Positions 25,065 to 32,664 of a DNA stretch of 46,748 nucleotides are shown here, piece by piece (the stretch's first letter is position 1; every line of letters begins with the position of its first letter). Position numbers and translations under genes: made by a program. This DNA is from Anaerolineaceae bacterium (GTDB lineage: Bacteria; Chloroflexota; Anaerolineae; Anaerolineales; Anaerolineaceae), in assembly GCA_003563055.1 (NCBI GenBank), contig PWSY01000052.1, forward strand, positions 1 through 46,748, given 5' to 3'. The notes below the pieces were generated by a model. The model did no database searches, was not told where the DNA came from, and worked only from the letters and a program-made list of their open reading frames with translations.

Positions 25065-27410
25065 CTATTGTAAGCGCCCGTCTCGGCCATGGGGTGATTT
25101 TGAAAGGAAGGCCAGGGCCCGACCTTCATCACCGCTCATGATCAATTCCATGTGGTGGTTTTCTCGATAGTCACTGACTTTTATCAAACGCAAGCGATCG
25201 AATAATTCTGGTTCTACTTGGATCCATTCTGCAAGTCGATTGGGCATATCATAGAAGAAGGTGCGATTGAAAGTATCTTCTCCGATGTAAGTCGCCAGAG
25301 GAAAAATCTCTCCTTCTAATAGATCCTGGAAAAAATGGGTGCCCAGGGATGGTTCGGGGGCAGGGCCAATACCTTCACCAGACAGTTCCACCAGGGCTTT
25401 GCAATTAAAGATGTCAGCATAATCGACATGGACGCCCAGGTCAGGGTTTGATGTCCCCCATCTGCCAGGGCCTACACATATGAAGCTCTGCTCCGCCAGG
25501 GCGACGTTTAACTTGCCAATGGCCCGTTCAAGTTTGTTACGGGCAGATTGTGTTGGCAGGGTGAAGTAACCCTCCGGGGGAACGAACAGTACATAATTGA
25601 TTTCATCCAACCAACCGCCGGCAACCATGATGTTAGATGTAAAAATAATCTGCTCTGGGTCAAGGTTTCGTGGTAGCTCTACCTGGCTGTCTCCCTTCAT
25701 GTAGCTCAAAGGCCGGCATTGAATGAGTGATATTCTAATTTCTGGTTTACCGCCATTCTCAACCACATCAGCGATGAATTCCACATCCACAGGTGACTTG
25801 TATTCATCTTCAAGAATTTTTAATAAATAGCGCATTGTTTCTGCAAAAGGCGTTCGTCTGAGCAGATCTTCAAATGTCAGGATTAATTGGGAAGGTTCTG
25901 CATCAACCAGCTTTGAGCGGATTGAGCGGAAATACCCTTCCTGGTCTACCTGGGCCAGATAGCGTAGGGGGGGATAGTCGCCTGTTAGCACTTCGTGAAC
26001 AGGGAGAGTCTTCATTTTGTTTTCGTCTAAGTCGATCAGGTCAACATATTGCTGTGAATAGCGTCGGATGGATTTGACTGTGTTGGAAGGGCGTAATGTT
26101 GGGTGGCTGAGCGCGACCAGCCGGGGGTAATCGTTGCCCACCCGATCCACAGCCCGTGTACCAAGACCCCAAACCAAACGAATAAACCCCTCTTCGGCCC
26201 TAATTTGCGGTGACCAGCGGTACTGGTTATGGCTGAAGGCAACCCCGGATAGGTCAGGGAGATGATACTGCCGAAAGTGATTGCCTTCTACAGTTTGGAT
26301 TAAAACGGCCATGCGTTCATCATAGTCTTGAAGCCCTTTACTGCGTCTGTAAAGCAAGGCATTCGGGTTAAGGGTTGAGGCATAAATTCTGGCAATGGCG
26401 CGAGTGAGGTACTTCAAGTTTTCTTCAAGTGTTCCCTGATTGGGGCAGAAAATACTTTCATACTTGCCAGCAAAAGCGGTCCCGAAATTGTCTTCAAGTA
26501 AACTGGATGAGCGGACAATCAGGGGGTGCTTTCCCACGGAGGTTAGTAATGTTTCAAGTCGTTGAATTATGCCCGGTGGGAATTCAGAGTGGGAATAGTC
26601 CTCAATAATTTTTGGATAGTCTTGGCGCATCTCATCTTCGGGTTTATATTTTTGATCATTCCAATGGACCAGATTGTTAACCGAAATAAAGGTATATAAG
26701 AGGTCTGATCCCAGATAATAGGATTCAGGTGTGCGTAAGGTCTCCTGAATTTCTGGTCGCACGCTGTCTTTCAAAATACGGGCAGCCAGAAGCAGACCAG
26801 CAGCCTTTCCCCCAATCCGACCGTGACCAATTTTGTGAGTTCGAATTTCAGCAAGATCTGAAATGGTAAACCAATCCTGGGCGATATTAATGTACCTTAA
26901 TTGGTCGCTGATCATATTTCTGATCAGCACCACCTTGATTTCCCGTAATCTTGGTTCCAAATGTTTTCGTTCTGCAGGAGGCATTTTTTCAATCATCATG
27001 CCCTGGTTGAATAATAATTCCTGGGGGGCAACTTCGGGGTTGAATTCATACAGGGCTTCGTGATGGGTGATCCCCCTTTCATTGAGAACCTGCTCGATCA
27101 ATTCTTCAATCAATTCAAAACTCAGGTGATGGCTGAAGTGAAAATCTGTTAATTGGTCTCGCATCAGGGCCTTGCGTCGTTCCCAGACCTCAGCGGGCTC
27201 TTCGATCTGGGGGTGTTGTAAGCCCTCACGCTCCTGAGATTGGATGGCTTTCTGAATAACTTCCTGGTCGAATTCTTTCGGGTCAAGAAAGCCGCGTTTG
27301 AACAGCTCTCCACGCATTAAATCGCGTATGCGATTGGATAGGATGGGGTATTGGGAGAGCGCCAGGTAGACGCTCAAAAGGCGGTCGGTTGCACTGAGAG
27401 GTAGACTCAT
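25065..27410 (-). CDS. PEP/pyruvate-binding domain (PPDK_N) protein
   Basis: A 781-residue cytosolic protein. The first ~170 residues are helical with no known domain. Then a PPDK/PEP-synthase-type ATP-grasp domain occupies about 195-560: KIGHGRIGGKAAGLLLAARI, the nucleotide-binding LIVRSSSLLEDNFGTAFAGK, and DVEFIADV and IQCRPL near its end. The swivelling phosphohistidine domain and the TIM barrel of true PPDK/PpsA are absent, so it is not a complete synthase; a phosphotransfer or regulatory role is possible. The C-terminal ~200 residues include GPGRWGTSNPDLGVHVDYAD, seen in related stand-alone proteins. There is little ribosome site before the ATG. Confidence 0.82.
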   Translation of the reverse strand: MSLPLSATDRLLSVYLALSQYPILSNRIRDLMRGELFKRGFLDPKEFDQEVIQKAIQSQEREGLQHPQIEEPAEVWERRKALMRDQLTDFHFSHHLSFELIEELIEQVLNERGITHHEALYEFNPEVAPQELLFNQGMMIEKMPPAERKHLEPRLREIKVVLIRNMISDQLRYINIAQDWFTISDLAEIRTHKIGHGRIGGKAAGLLLAARILKDSVRPEIQETLRTPESYYLGSDLLYTFISVNNLVHWNDQKYKPEDEMRQDYPKIIEDYSHSEFPPGIIQRLETLLTSVGKHPLIVRSSSLLEDNFGTAFAGKYESIFCPNQGTLEENLKYLTRAIARIYASTLNPNALLYRRSKGLQDYDERMAVLIQTVEGNHFRQYHLPDLSGVAFSHNQYRWSPQIRAEEGFIRLVWGLGTRAVDRVGNDYPRLVALSHPTLRPSNTVKSIRRYSQQYVDLIDLDENKMKTLPVHEVLTGDYPPLRYLAQVDQEGYFRSIRSKLVDAEPSQLILTFEDLLRRTPFAETMRYLLKILEDEYKSPVDVEFIADVVENGGKPEIRISLIQCRPLSYMKGDSQVELPRNLDPEQIIFTSNIMVAGGWLDEINYVLFVPPEGYFTLPTQSARNKLERAIGKLNVALAEQSFICVGPGRWGTSNPDLGVHVDYADIFNCKALVELSGEGIGPAPEPSLGTHFFQDLLEGEIFPLATYIGEDTFNRTFFYDMPNRLAEWIQVEPELFDRLRLIKVSDYRENHHMELIMSGDEGRALAFLSKSPHGRDGRLQ

Positions 27411-27483
27411 TATAGTTTAGGCCTTAATCGGTCGATGATTACCTTCATTTTATTTTAATTTTGTCCAATAGGACAAATTGATC

Positions 27484-27516
27484 AAAAAAACGCTTGTAAA
27501 CAAGCGCTTTTTTATT
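27484..27516 (-). terminator. Intrinsic terminator of dnaN
   Basis: CGCTTG-TAAA-CAAGCG hairpin, flanked by seven A on the left and six or more T on the right, so it works in both directions. It starts 18 bases past the dnaN stop and lies before the next minus-strand gene. Confidence 0.85.
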
Positions 27517-27533
27517 TTATGAGAGAAAACAAC

Positions 27534-28667
27534 TCAGCCGATATGCATGGGCATGATAATGTGCTTGAAGTGAGAGTCCCCCTGGGGATGGATTACCCCG
27601 GGGGTGTTGGCGGCGTTTGTCTCTAGCCATACATTGTCTGATTTGATGACCTCTAAAACTTCGCGCAGAAAACGCACATTAAATGCCACCAGAAGGGGGA
27701 CCCCATCTACCGAAGCGTCAACGAGCACTTCTGAAGTGCCGGTTTGTTCGGAGTTAGCGGAAATCTCTAACGTGCCGGGGCTGGACTCGTCGGTCTCTGG
27801 GATGATGTTCAATCGGGCGACATTTGTGCCTTCGCGAGCGATGATTTCGGCCTGCTTACAAGCTTTGAGAAGGCCTGCTGTTGAGAGTAAGGTGTGGGTT
27901 TTGAAGTTCTGTGGGATAATAGCGCGGTAATCTGGGAAGTTCCCCTCAATTAATTGAGAAGCTAATTCCATCTCATCCATATGGAAGATAACCTGGCCCC
28001 GATCAGGTGGGAACGTCATGATGACGGTGTCATCTCCGCTGCCTAAGATTCGCGATAGTTCTACCAGGGCGCGAGCTGGGATGATAGCTTCAATTGGACG
28101 CGAGACGGCGTTGGGGATGTCGTCATCTCGGATGGAGATTCGGAAACCGTCGGTGGCAGCCATAGTGATGTGGTTGTCTTCCAGTTTGATCAAAACACCG
28201 GTGAGAACAGGGCGTGCCTCATCGGTAGAAGCTGCAAAAGACACCTGTTGTACCATTTCCTTAAAATTGATGACATTCAGGGGAACACCCTCTTCAAGAC
28301 TTGGTTCCGGGATGGGGGGGAATTCCTCCGCATCAATACCTTTGATATTAGTTTCTGAGCTCCCGCAGCGTACATTCAAGGTTTGAGTGCTGTTATCCAG
28401 GGTTAACACGACCTGTTCGGCGGGCAAGTTGCTGACCAGGTCAGTAAAGGTGCGGGCAGGGACGGTAATGGCCCCCTCTCCTTCTATTCGCGCGCCGATC
28501 CACGAAGTAATTCCCAGTTCAAGATTGGTAGCCGAAAGGCGCAGACGGCCTTGATCGGTTTTTACAAGGACATTTGATAGGACAGGCAAGGTGCTGCGAG
28601 GGGAAACGGCTCTCGAGACTATGCTGACACTGTGGGCAAGTTCTTGTTGTTTGACATTAACTTTCAT
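27534..28667 (-). CDS. dnaN: DNA polymerase III beta clamp
   Basis: Ring-forming processivity factor for the replicative polymerase. The 377 residues have three repeated clamp domains: MKVNVKQQELAHSVSIVSRA at the start, EEFPPIPE near 113-120 in the first domain boundary, ATDGFRIS in the second, FPPDRGQ and EGNFPDYRAIIP in the third, and the end HFKHIIMPMHIG, where the family's C-terminal MPM(R/K) groove residues lie. The ribosome site AGGAGAGGTG is strong. It is transcribed towards the candidate origin, that is head-on to replication if that origin is correct. A dedicated terminator follows. Confidence 0.97.
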   Translation of the reverse strand: MKVNVKQQELAHSVSIVSRAVSPRSTLPVLSNVLVKTDQGRLRLSATNLELGITSWIGARIEGEGAITVPARTFTDLVSNLPAEQVVLTLDNSTQTLNVRCGSSETNIKGIDAEEFPPIPEPSLEEGVPLNVINFKEMVQQVSFAASTDEARPVLTGVLIKLEDNHITMAATDGFRISIRDDDIPNAVSRPIEAIIPARALVELSRILGSGDDTVIMTFPPDRGQVIFHMDEMELASQLIEGNFPDYRAIIPQNFKTHTLLSTAGLLKACKQAEIIAREGTNVARLNIIPETDESSPGTLEISANSEQTGTSEVLVDASVDGVPLLVAFNVRFLREVLEVIKSDNVWLETNAANTPGVIHPQGDSHFKHIIMPMHIG

Positions 28668-28789
28668 TGGGTGGGCACCTCTCCTGTAACCTTTTGTTGA
28701 TCTTATTACACCACTATAAAGTATACATCGAAGGTCGATTTTTTACCAGTAATGTTTAACGTGAGCATCGCCTGCGGAGGATAGATTTG

Positions 28790-28818
28790 TTGACACTACT
28801 GTGGCTGTGAAGTATGCT
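28790..28818 (+). promoter_or_regulatory. Promoter of the SRP RNA
   Basis: TTGACA at 28790-28795 and TATGCT at 28813-28818 are separated by exactly 17 bp. The expected start, 7 bases past the -10, falls on 28825, where the folded SRP RNA begins. A near-consensus sigma-70-type promoter. Confidence 0.85.
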
Positions 28819-28824
28819 TACGTT

Positions 28825-28931
28825 TGTCCGGGTGGGACCGGCGCGGCGGAGCCCTGCAAACCCCGTCAGGTCCGAGAGGAAGCAGCGGTAAGTGGGTATC
28901 TCCGGGTGCCGTCGGCAATCCTACCCGGGCA
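28825..28931 (+). ncRNA. ffs: Signal recognition particle RNA, small bacterial type
   Basis: About 107 nt. The apical domain contains CGTCAGGTCCGAGAGGAAGC followed by AGC, the conserved Ffh-binding asymmetric loop region with a GNRA-like tip. The ends TGTCCGGGTGGGA and TCCTACCCGGGCA pair to close the helix, and seven T (28932-28938) follow as a terminator. The RNA pairs with Ffh and FtsY for co-translational membrane targeting. It lacks the Alu domain of the long Firmicutes form. Confidence 0.93.
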
Positions 28932-28995
28932 TTTTTTTGTCTTAGAATGTAAAAACCAAAAGTAACCCCAGCAATTTTGTGATATAAACAACTTG

Positions 28996-29886
28996 ATGAA
29001 CAAACACAACCTGCCTGTATGTGATTATGAAGGCTCTGATTACCAGCAAAGTTTTTGGGATTCAGGGGAGCGCGTGTATGAAGATACCGTTGAAGCCATT
29101 GCACTAAGACGCTTACTTCCTCCCAGGGGTGAATTTATGCTGGAATTAGGCGCAGGTGCAGGGCGTAACACATCTCGATACGAGATGTTTAACCGGGTGG
29201 CACTGCTGGATTATTCACGCAGTCAGTTAGAGCAAGCGCGTGACCGTTTGGGTGCTTCGGAGCGATACCTTTATGTTGCTGCAGATGTTTATCATCTACC
29301 CTTTGTCGATGGGATTTTTGATGGGGCGACCATGATCCGCACTTTGCATCATATGATGGATCCTCAGTTAGCGCTTTTACAGGTGCGTCAGGTGATGTCT
29401 CTGGGGGGGATATTTGTTTTGGAATTTGCAAATAAACAAAACCTTAAAGCCATGTTAAGGTACCTGTTGGGTAAACAGGATTGGAGTCCTTTTTCGAAGG
29501 ATCCAGTTGAGTTCGCAAATTTGAATTACGATTTTCATCCAAAAACCATTCGATGCCATCTAAGAACAGCAAGGTTTGAGGTCGAAAAGCAGTTAACGGT
29601 GTCTCATTTCAGGGTGAATTTTCTAAAAAGGCATATTCCTGTCGGTGTTTTGGTTCGCATGGATGCTCTTTTACAGTGGACAGGGCGGTTAATTCAGATC
29701 AGTCCCAGTGTGTTTTCTCGGTGTCGTGCAGCGGGCAAGGCACACGGTTCTGGCGAAGGGCTATTTAAATGTCCGGCATGTGGTAACCCGTTACAGGGAT
29801 TAAAGAAAGATCTGAATTGCGACAGTTGTGGGGCTGTATGGGTATACCGGGAAGGTATCTACGATTTTCGGATGCCTGGGGGTTAA
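28996..29886 (+). CDS. SAM methyltransferase with C-terminal Trm112-like zinc tail
   Basis: A 297-residue class I methyltransferase. Motif I is MLELGAGAGRNTSRYE (about 44-59), post-I is ALLDYSRSQLEQAR, and DVYHLPFVDGIFDGATMIRT marks motif II, as in UbiE/COQ5-like Methyltransf_11 enzymes. The end has four cysteines in two pairs, CPACGNPL and CDSCGAVW, then YREGIYDFR, resembling a Trm112 zinc segment joined to its methyltransferase. ATG 28996 is preferred to TTG 28993. Its substrate is unknown. It begins 57 bases after the SRP RNA terminator. Confidence 0.85.
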   Translation: MNKHNLPVCDYEGSDYQQSFWDSGERVYEDTVEAIALRRLLPPRGEFMLELGAGAGRNTSRYEMFNRVALLDYSRSQLEQARDRLGASERYLYVAADVYHLPFVDGIFDGATMIRTLHHMMDPQLALLQVRQVMSLGGIFVLEFANKQNLKAMLRYLLGKQDWSPFSKDPVEFANLNYDFHPKTIRCHLRTARFEVEKQLTVSHFRVNFLKRHIPVGVLVRMDALLQWTGRLIQISPSVFSRCRAAGKAHGSGEGLFKCPACGNPLQGLKKDLNCDSCGAVWVYREGIYDFRMPGG

Positions 29887-29995
29887 TCAACAGGCGACCT
29901 GTAATGGCCTGATATTTCGATTAATAGTTGCCTGCCAAGTTTTTCTTTTGTATATCAGGCAAAAATACACTAAAATCTTTGAGAGGTCTTAAAAA

Positions 29996-30601
29996 TTATG
30001 GATTGTTTTCCCAAATGCCTAAAACCAGGTCAGCATAGTCGTAGCCCATATTGATGGGGCCATAGCGAAAGAGTGCTTCTCGATAGGAGCCATGTCTTTT
30101 GTATAAATCGGCCAGCATTTGACTCCCGTAATAAACGTTGAAAGCTGGATCTTGCAAGGCTTGGATCGATGGTCGGTCGCTGAAACATGGGCCATTAGCG
30201 CATATAAACTGAGCTGCAAGGCCATCTCGGGGCATCACTTGCATCAACCCAACAGCGCCGCTGCTCGAATAAGCAAGCGGGTCACCGCTGCTTTCCTGAA
30301 AAATGACCGCGGCGATCAATGAGGCAGGAAGCCCGGTTTCCTGGGCTGATTTTTCGATCAGAGGGTACCATTGTCTCACCCTTGGTGGGTAACTTTCCGC
30401 CAATTCGAGGGAGTCGATTGATTTAACAAGAGTCTCTGGATGGACATGGGTTTCTGCAACCTGAGAAAAGCCATCGTGGGCGGTTGAAAGCTGAGGGTCA
30501 GGATGCTCGCTAAAGTCCAGATTGGCCGCTGCGACTGTGCCCACCCAAACCACAATAAAGCAGCCAATAAGTGCCGCAACGATGATGGTGCCACTTTTCA
30601 T
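29996..30601 (-). CDS. Lytic transglycosylase (SLT domain), membrane-anchored
   Basis: Cleaves peptidoglycan between N-acetylmuramic acid and GlcNAc, giving the anhydro product. About 201 residues from ATG 30601. An N-terminal membrane anchor (about 6-28) precedes an SLT domain with catalytic Glu in AAVIFQESSGDPLAYSSSGA, the VGLMQVMP signature and PAFNVYYGSQMLADLYKRHG, all typical. GGAGG lies 13 bases before the ATG, rather far. It is a stand-alone gene, separated from the Ldh-type gene by about 120 bases. Confidence 0.88.
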   Translation of the reverse strand: MKSGTIIVAALIGCFIVVWVGTVAAANLDFSEHPDPQLSTAHDGFSQVAETHVHPETLVKSIDSLELAESYPPRVRQWYPLIEKSAQETGLPASLIAAVIFQESSGDPLAYSSSGAVGLMQVMPRDGLAAQFICANGPCFSDRPSIQALQDPAFNVYYGSQMLADLYKRHGSYREALFRYGPINMGYDYADLVLGIWENNP

Positions 30602-30721
30602 ACCAACAGGTCTTCCTCCTTTACAGAACATTTGATCATATCGCTATGAAGAGTGTAGCACAAATGTTCTATTGGTGCAAGGGAGGATAAAAAGGCAGCG
30701 GATTATGAAGCGTTAAAGGGA

Positions 30722-31804
30722 TCAGTTATTTGGTTTTAGGTCGAAGGGTACCCCGGCTATTTCTCCGGCCTTTTTGAGTGAATCAACAATTTCAACCATG
30801 AGCGGGACACCATCTCTCAGGTATTTTTCCGCCAGGTCAAATTCTTTTTCTCCGTGGATATAAATTCGATCTTGTCCAGGCAATTTGGGTGTGGCTTTCA
30901 AGGTCCGGATGTAATTATCCATGTCGGTTTTGAAGGCGTTGATTGGACGGAAGTTCTCAACCTTGATGGACGCGAAGAAATGGCCTACATCTGCATTACC
31001 TTCATCTGATGGATGGCCCACCTCTTTACCATAAGCCGACCCGGACAAAACGCCCGAGAGCAAATCAACCAGCAAAGATAAGCCATAGCCCTTATAACCA
31101 CGTAATTCGGCAGGTCCGCCTAAGGGTAGTAAAGCCCCATTATCAAGGACCTGATCTGGTTCACGGGTGAGTTCACCGTGTTGATTGATCCCCCAACCCA
31201 GGGGAATAGGCTGTCCGGCTTTTTCGTAAAGACTGATTCGTCCGATTGAGACGATGCTGGTTGCCATATCCAGGACATAAGGTCTCTCTTCTCCGGCAGG
31301 GATGGCGACAGCGATTGGGTTGGTGCCCAAGGCAACCTGGCGGCCATAAGTGGGTGCGACCAGGGGCTGAGAATTTGTCAGACTGATCCCGATCATATCT
31401 TGTGGTAGAGCCATCATGGCGTAATAGCCCGCAATTCCAAAATGGTTGCTATTGCGAACAGTGGTGATGGCCAGGCCTGCCTTGTCGGCCAGTTCAATAC
31501 AGCGTGACATTGAACGGTAAGCGACTACTTGTCCAAGCCCATTTCCCCCGTCAAGTGCCAATGTTGCCGGGCTTTCTTTGAGAACTTTTAGAGTGGATGC
31601 CGGGTTGATTTTGCCTTTTTTCAACCCGCCGCCATAATAACTAAAAAGCCGGACAACGCCGTGTGAATTGATGCCACGCAGGTCAGCGGACACGAGCACA
31701 TCAGCAGCAATCTGTGCGTCGATCTCGGGCACCTTTAAAGCGGTGAAAAAACGGGCCACGTAGTCTTTTAATTCGTTAACATTAAATATTAGGGCATCAA
31801 ACAT
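30722..31804 (-). CDS. Ldh family (malate/L-lactate dehydrogenase, YlbC-type) NAD(P) oxidoreductase
   Basis: A 360-residue NAD(P)-dependent enzyme unrelated to classical Rossmann lactate dehydrogenases. Signatures are SADLRGINSHGVVRL (catalytic His at about 48), VRNSNHFGIAGYYAM, NSQPLVAPTYGRQVALGTNP and GYKGYGLSLLVDLLSG. Possible substrates are malate, L-lactate, 2,3-diketogulonate, ureidoglycolate or sulfolactate; the sequence does not tell them apart. A strong GGAGG lies 6 bases before ATG. It is divergent from the GDPD gene. Confidence 0.9.
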   Translation of the reverse strand: MFDALIFNVNELKDYVARFFTALKVPEIDAQIAADVLVSADLRGINSHGVVRLFSYYGGGLKKGKINPASTLKVLKESPATLALDGGNGLGQVVAYRSMSRCIELADKAGLAITTVRNSNHFGIAGYYAMMALPQDMIGISLTNSQPLVAPTYGRQVALGTNPIAVAIPAGEERPYVLDMATSIVSIGRISLYEKAGQPIPLGWGINQHGELTREPDQVLDNGALLPLGGPAELRGYKGYGLSLLVDLLSGVLSGSAYGKEVGHPSDEGNADVGHFFASIKVENFRPINAFKTDMDNYIRTLKATPKLPGQDRIYIHGEKEFDLAEKYLRDGVPLMVEIVDSLKKAGEIAGVPFDLKPNN

Positions 31805-31956
31805 GAATCTTCCTCCAGTCGGTTCATTCTAGGGCGAATTCATTATAAGGTAAAAATGAGCTGTTCTTGCCAATACTTTCTCGATTATTTCTAAATGGGG
31901 GTACCATTGAGAACCCTGCGTGCTATAATTACGCTATAAATAGGAGAAGAGCAGAT

Positions 31957-32664
31957 ATGATACCGAAGATAATAGCTCACCGTGGAGCCAGTGGGGACGC
32001 GCCCGAAAATACAATGGCCGCATTCCAGTTAGCGCTTAGCCAACACGCTGATGGGATCGAGTTGGATGTAATGCTCTCTAAAGAGCGAGAGCTGGCTGTG
32101 ATCCATGATGATACTGTTGATCGGACAACCAACGGCTCTGGGCGTGTAAGGGATATGACTCTTGAGGAACTCAAAAGCCTGGATGCCGGGGAGGGTCAGA
32201 CAATTCCAACCCTGGCAGAAGTCTTGGCGCAGTTTGGGGGAAAATGCCTGATTAATATTGAATTAAAGAATTATTCTTCGATCTTTGACAGCCTGCCCAT
32301 CAAGGTTGCCGACCTGGTCAAATCCCTTGGTCTTAGTGATTCAGTAATCATATCCTCATTTAATCCTTTTAACTTGCCTCGATTTCATCGCCGCCTACCT
32401 GAAGTTGACCTGGGGTTGATCACCTTGCCCCAAAAAGACAGCCTCTGGCTCTGGCGTTTATTCCGTTATGATGCTTTGCACCCTTATTATAGTGATGTTG
32501 ACCATGAGCTGGTTGCCAAACTACACGCAAAGAACAAGCAAGTAAATGTGTGGACAGTGGATGAACCCCAAGAAATCCAGCGATTGGGGACATTGAACGT
32601 GGATAGTATCATTACCAATTACCCGCAGCGTGCTCGTGAGTCCTTGGAGTCGATATCCTCGTGA
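31957..32664 (+). CDS. Glycerophosphodiester phosphodiesterase
   Basis: Hydrolyses glycerophosphodiesters to sn-glycerol-3-phosphate and an alcohol. About 235 residues from ATG 31957, chosen because AGGAGAAG lies upstream and homologues start MIPKIIAHRGA. The motifs HRGASGDAPENT, EGxELDVMLSKE-like GIELDVMLSKERELAVIHDD and INIELKN are the metal and catalytic sites, and VNVWTVDEP is near the end. No signal peptide. Its stop overlaps the GTG start of the next gene by 4 bases, so the two are coupled. Confidence 0.93.
   Translation: MIPKIIAHRGASGDAPENTMAAFQLALSQHADGIELDVMLSKERELAVIHDDTVDRTTNGSGRVRDMTLEELKSLDAGEGQTIPTLAEVLAQFGGKCLINIELKNYSSIFDSLPIKVADLVKSLGLSDSVIISSFNPFNLPRFHRRLPEVDLGLITLPQKDSLWLWRLFRYDALHPYYSDVDHELVAKLHAKNKQVNVWTVDEPQEIQRLGTLNVDSIITNYPQRARESLESISS

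Noticed and set aside
28796-29104. Minus-strand frame across the SRP RNA
   Set aside because: Covers a structured RNA gene with promoter and terminator on the plus strand; protein has no resemblance to a family.
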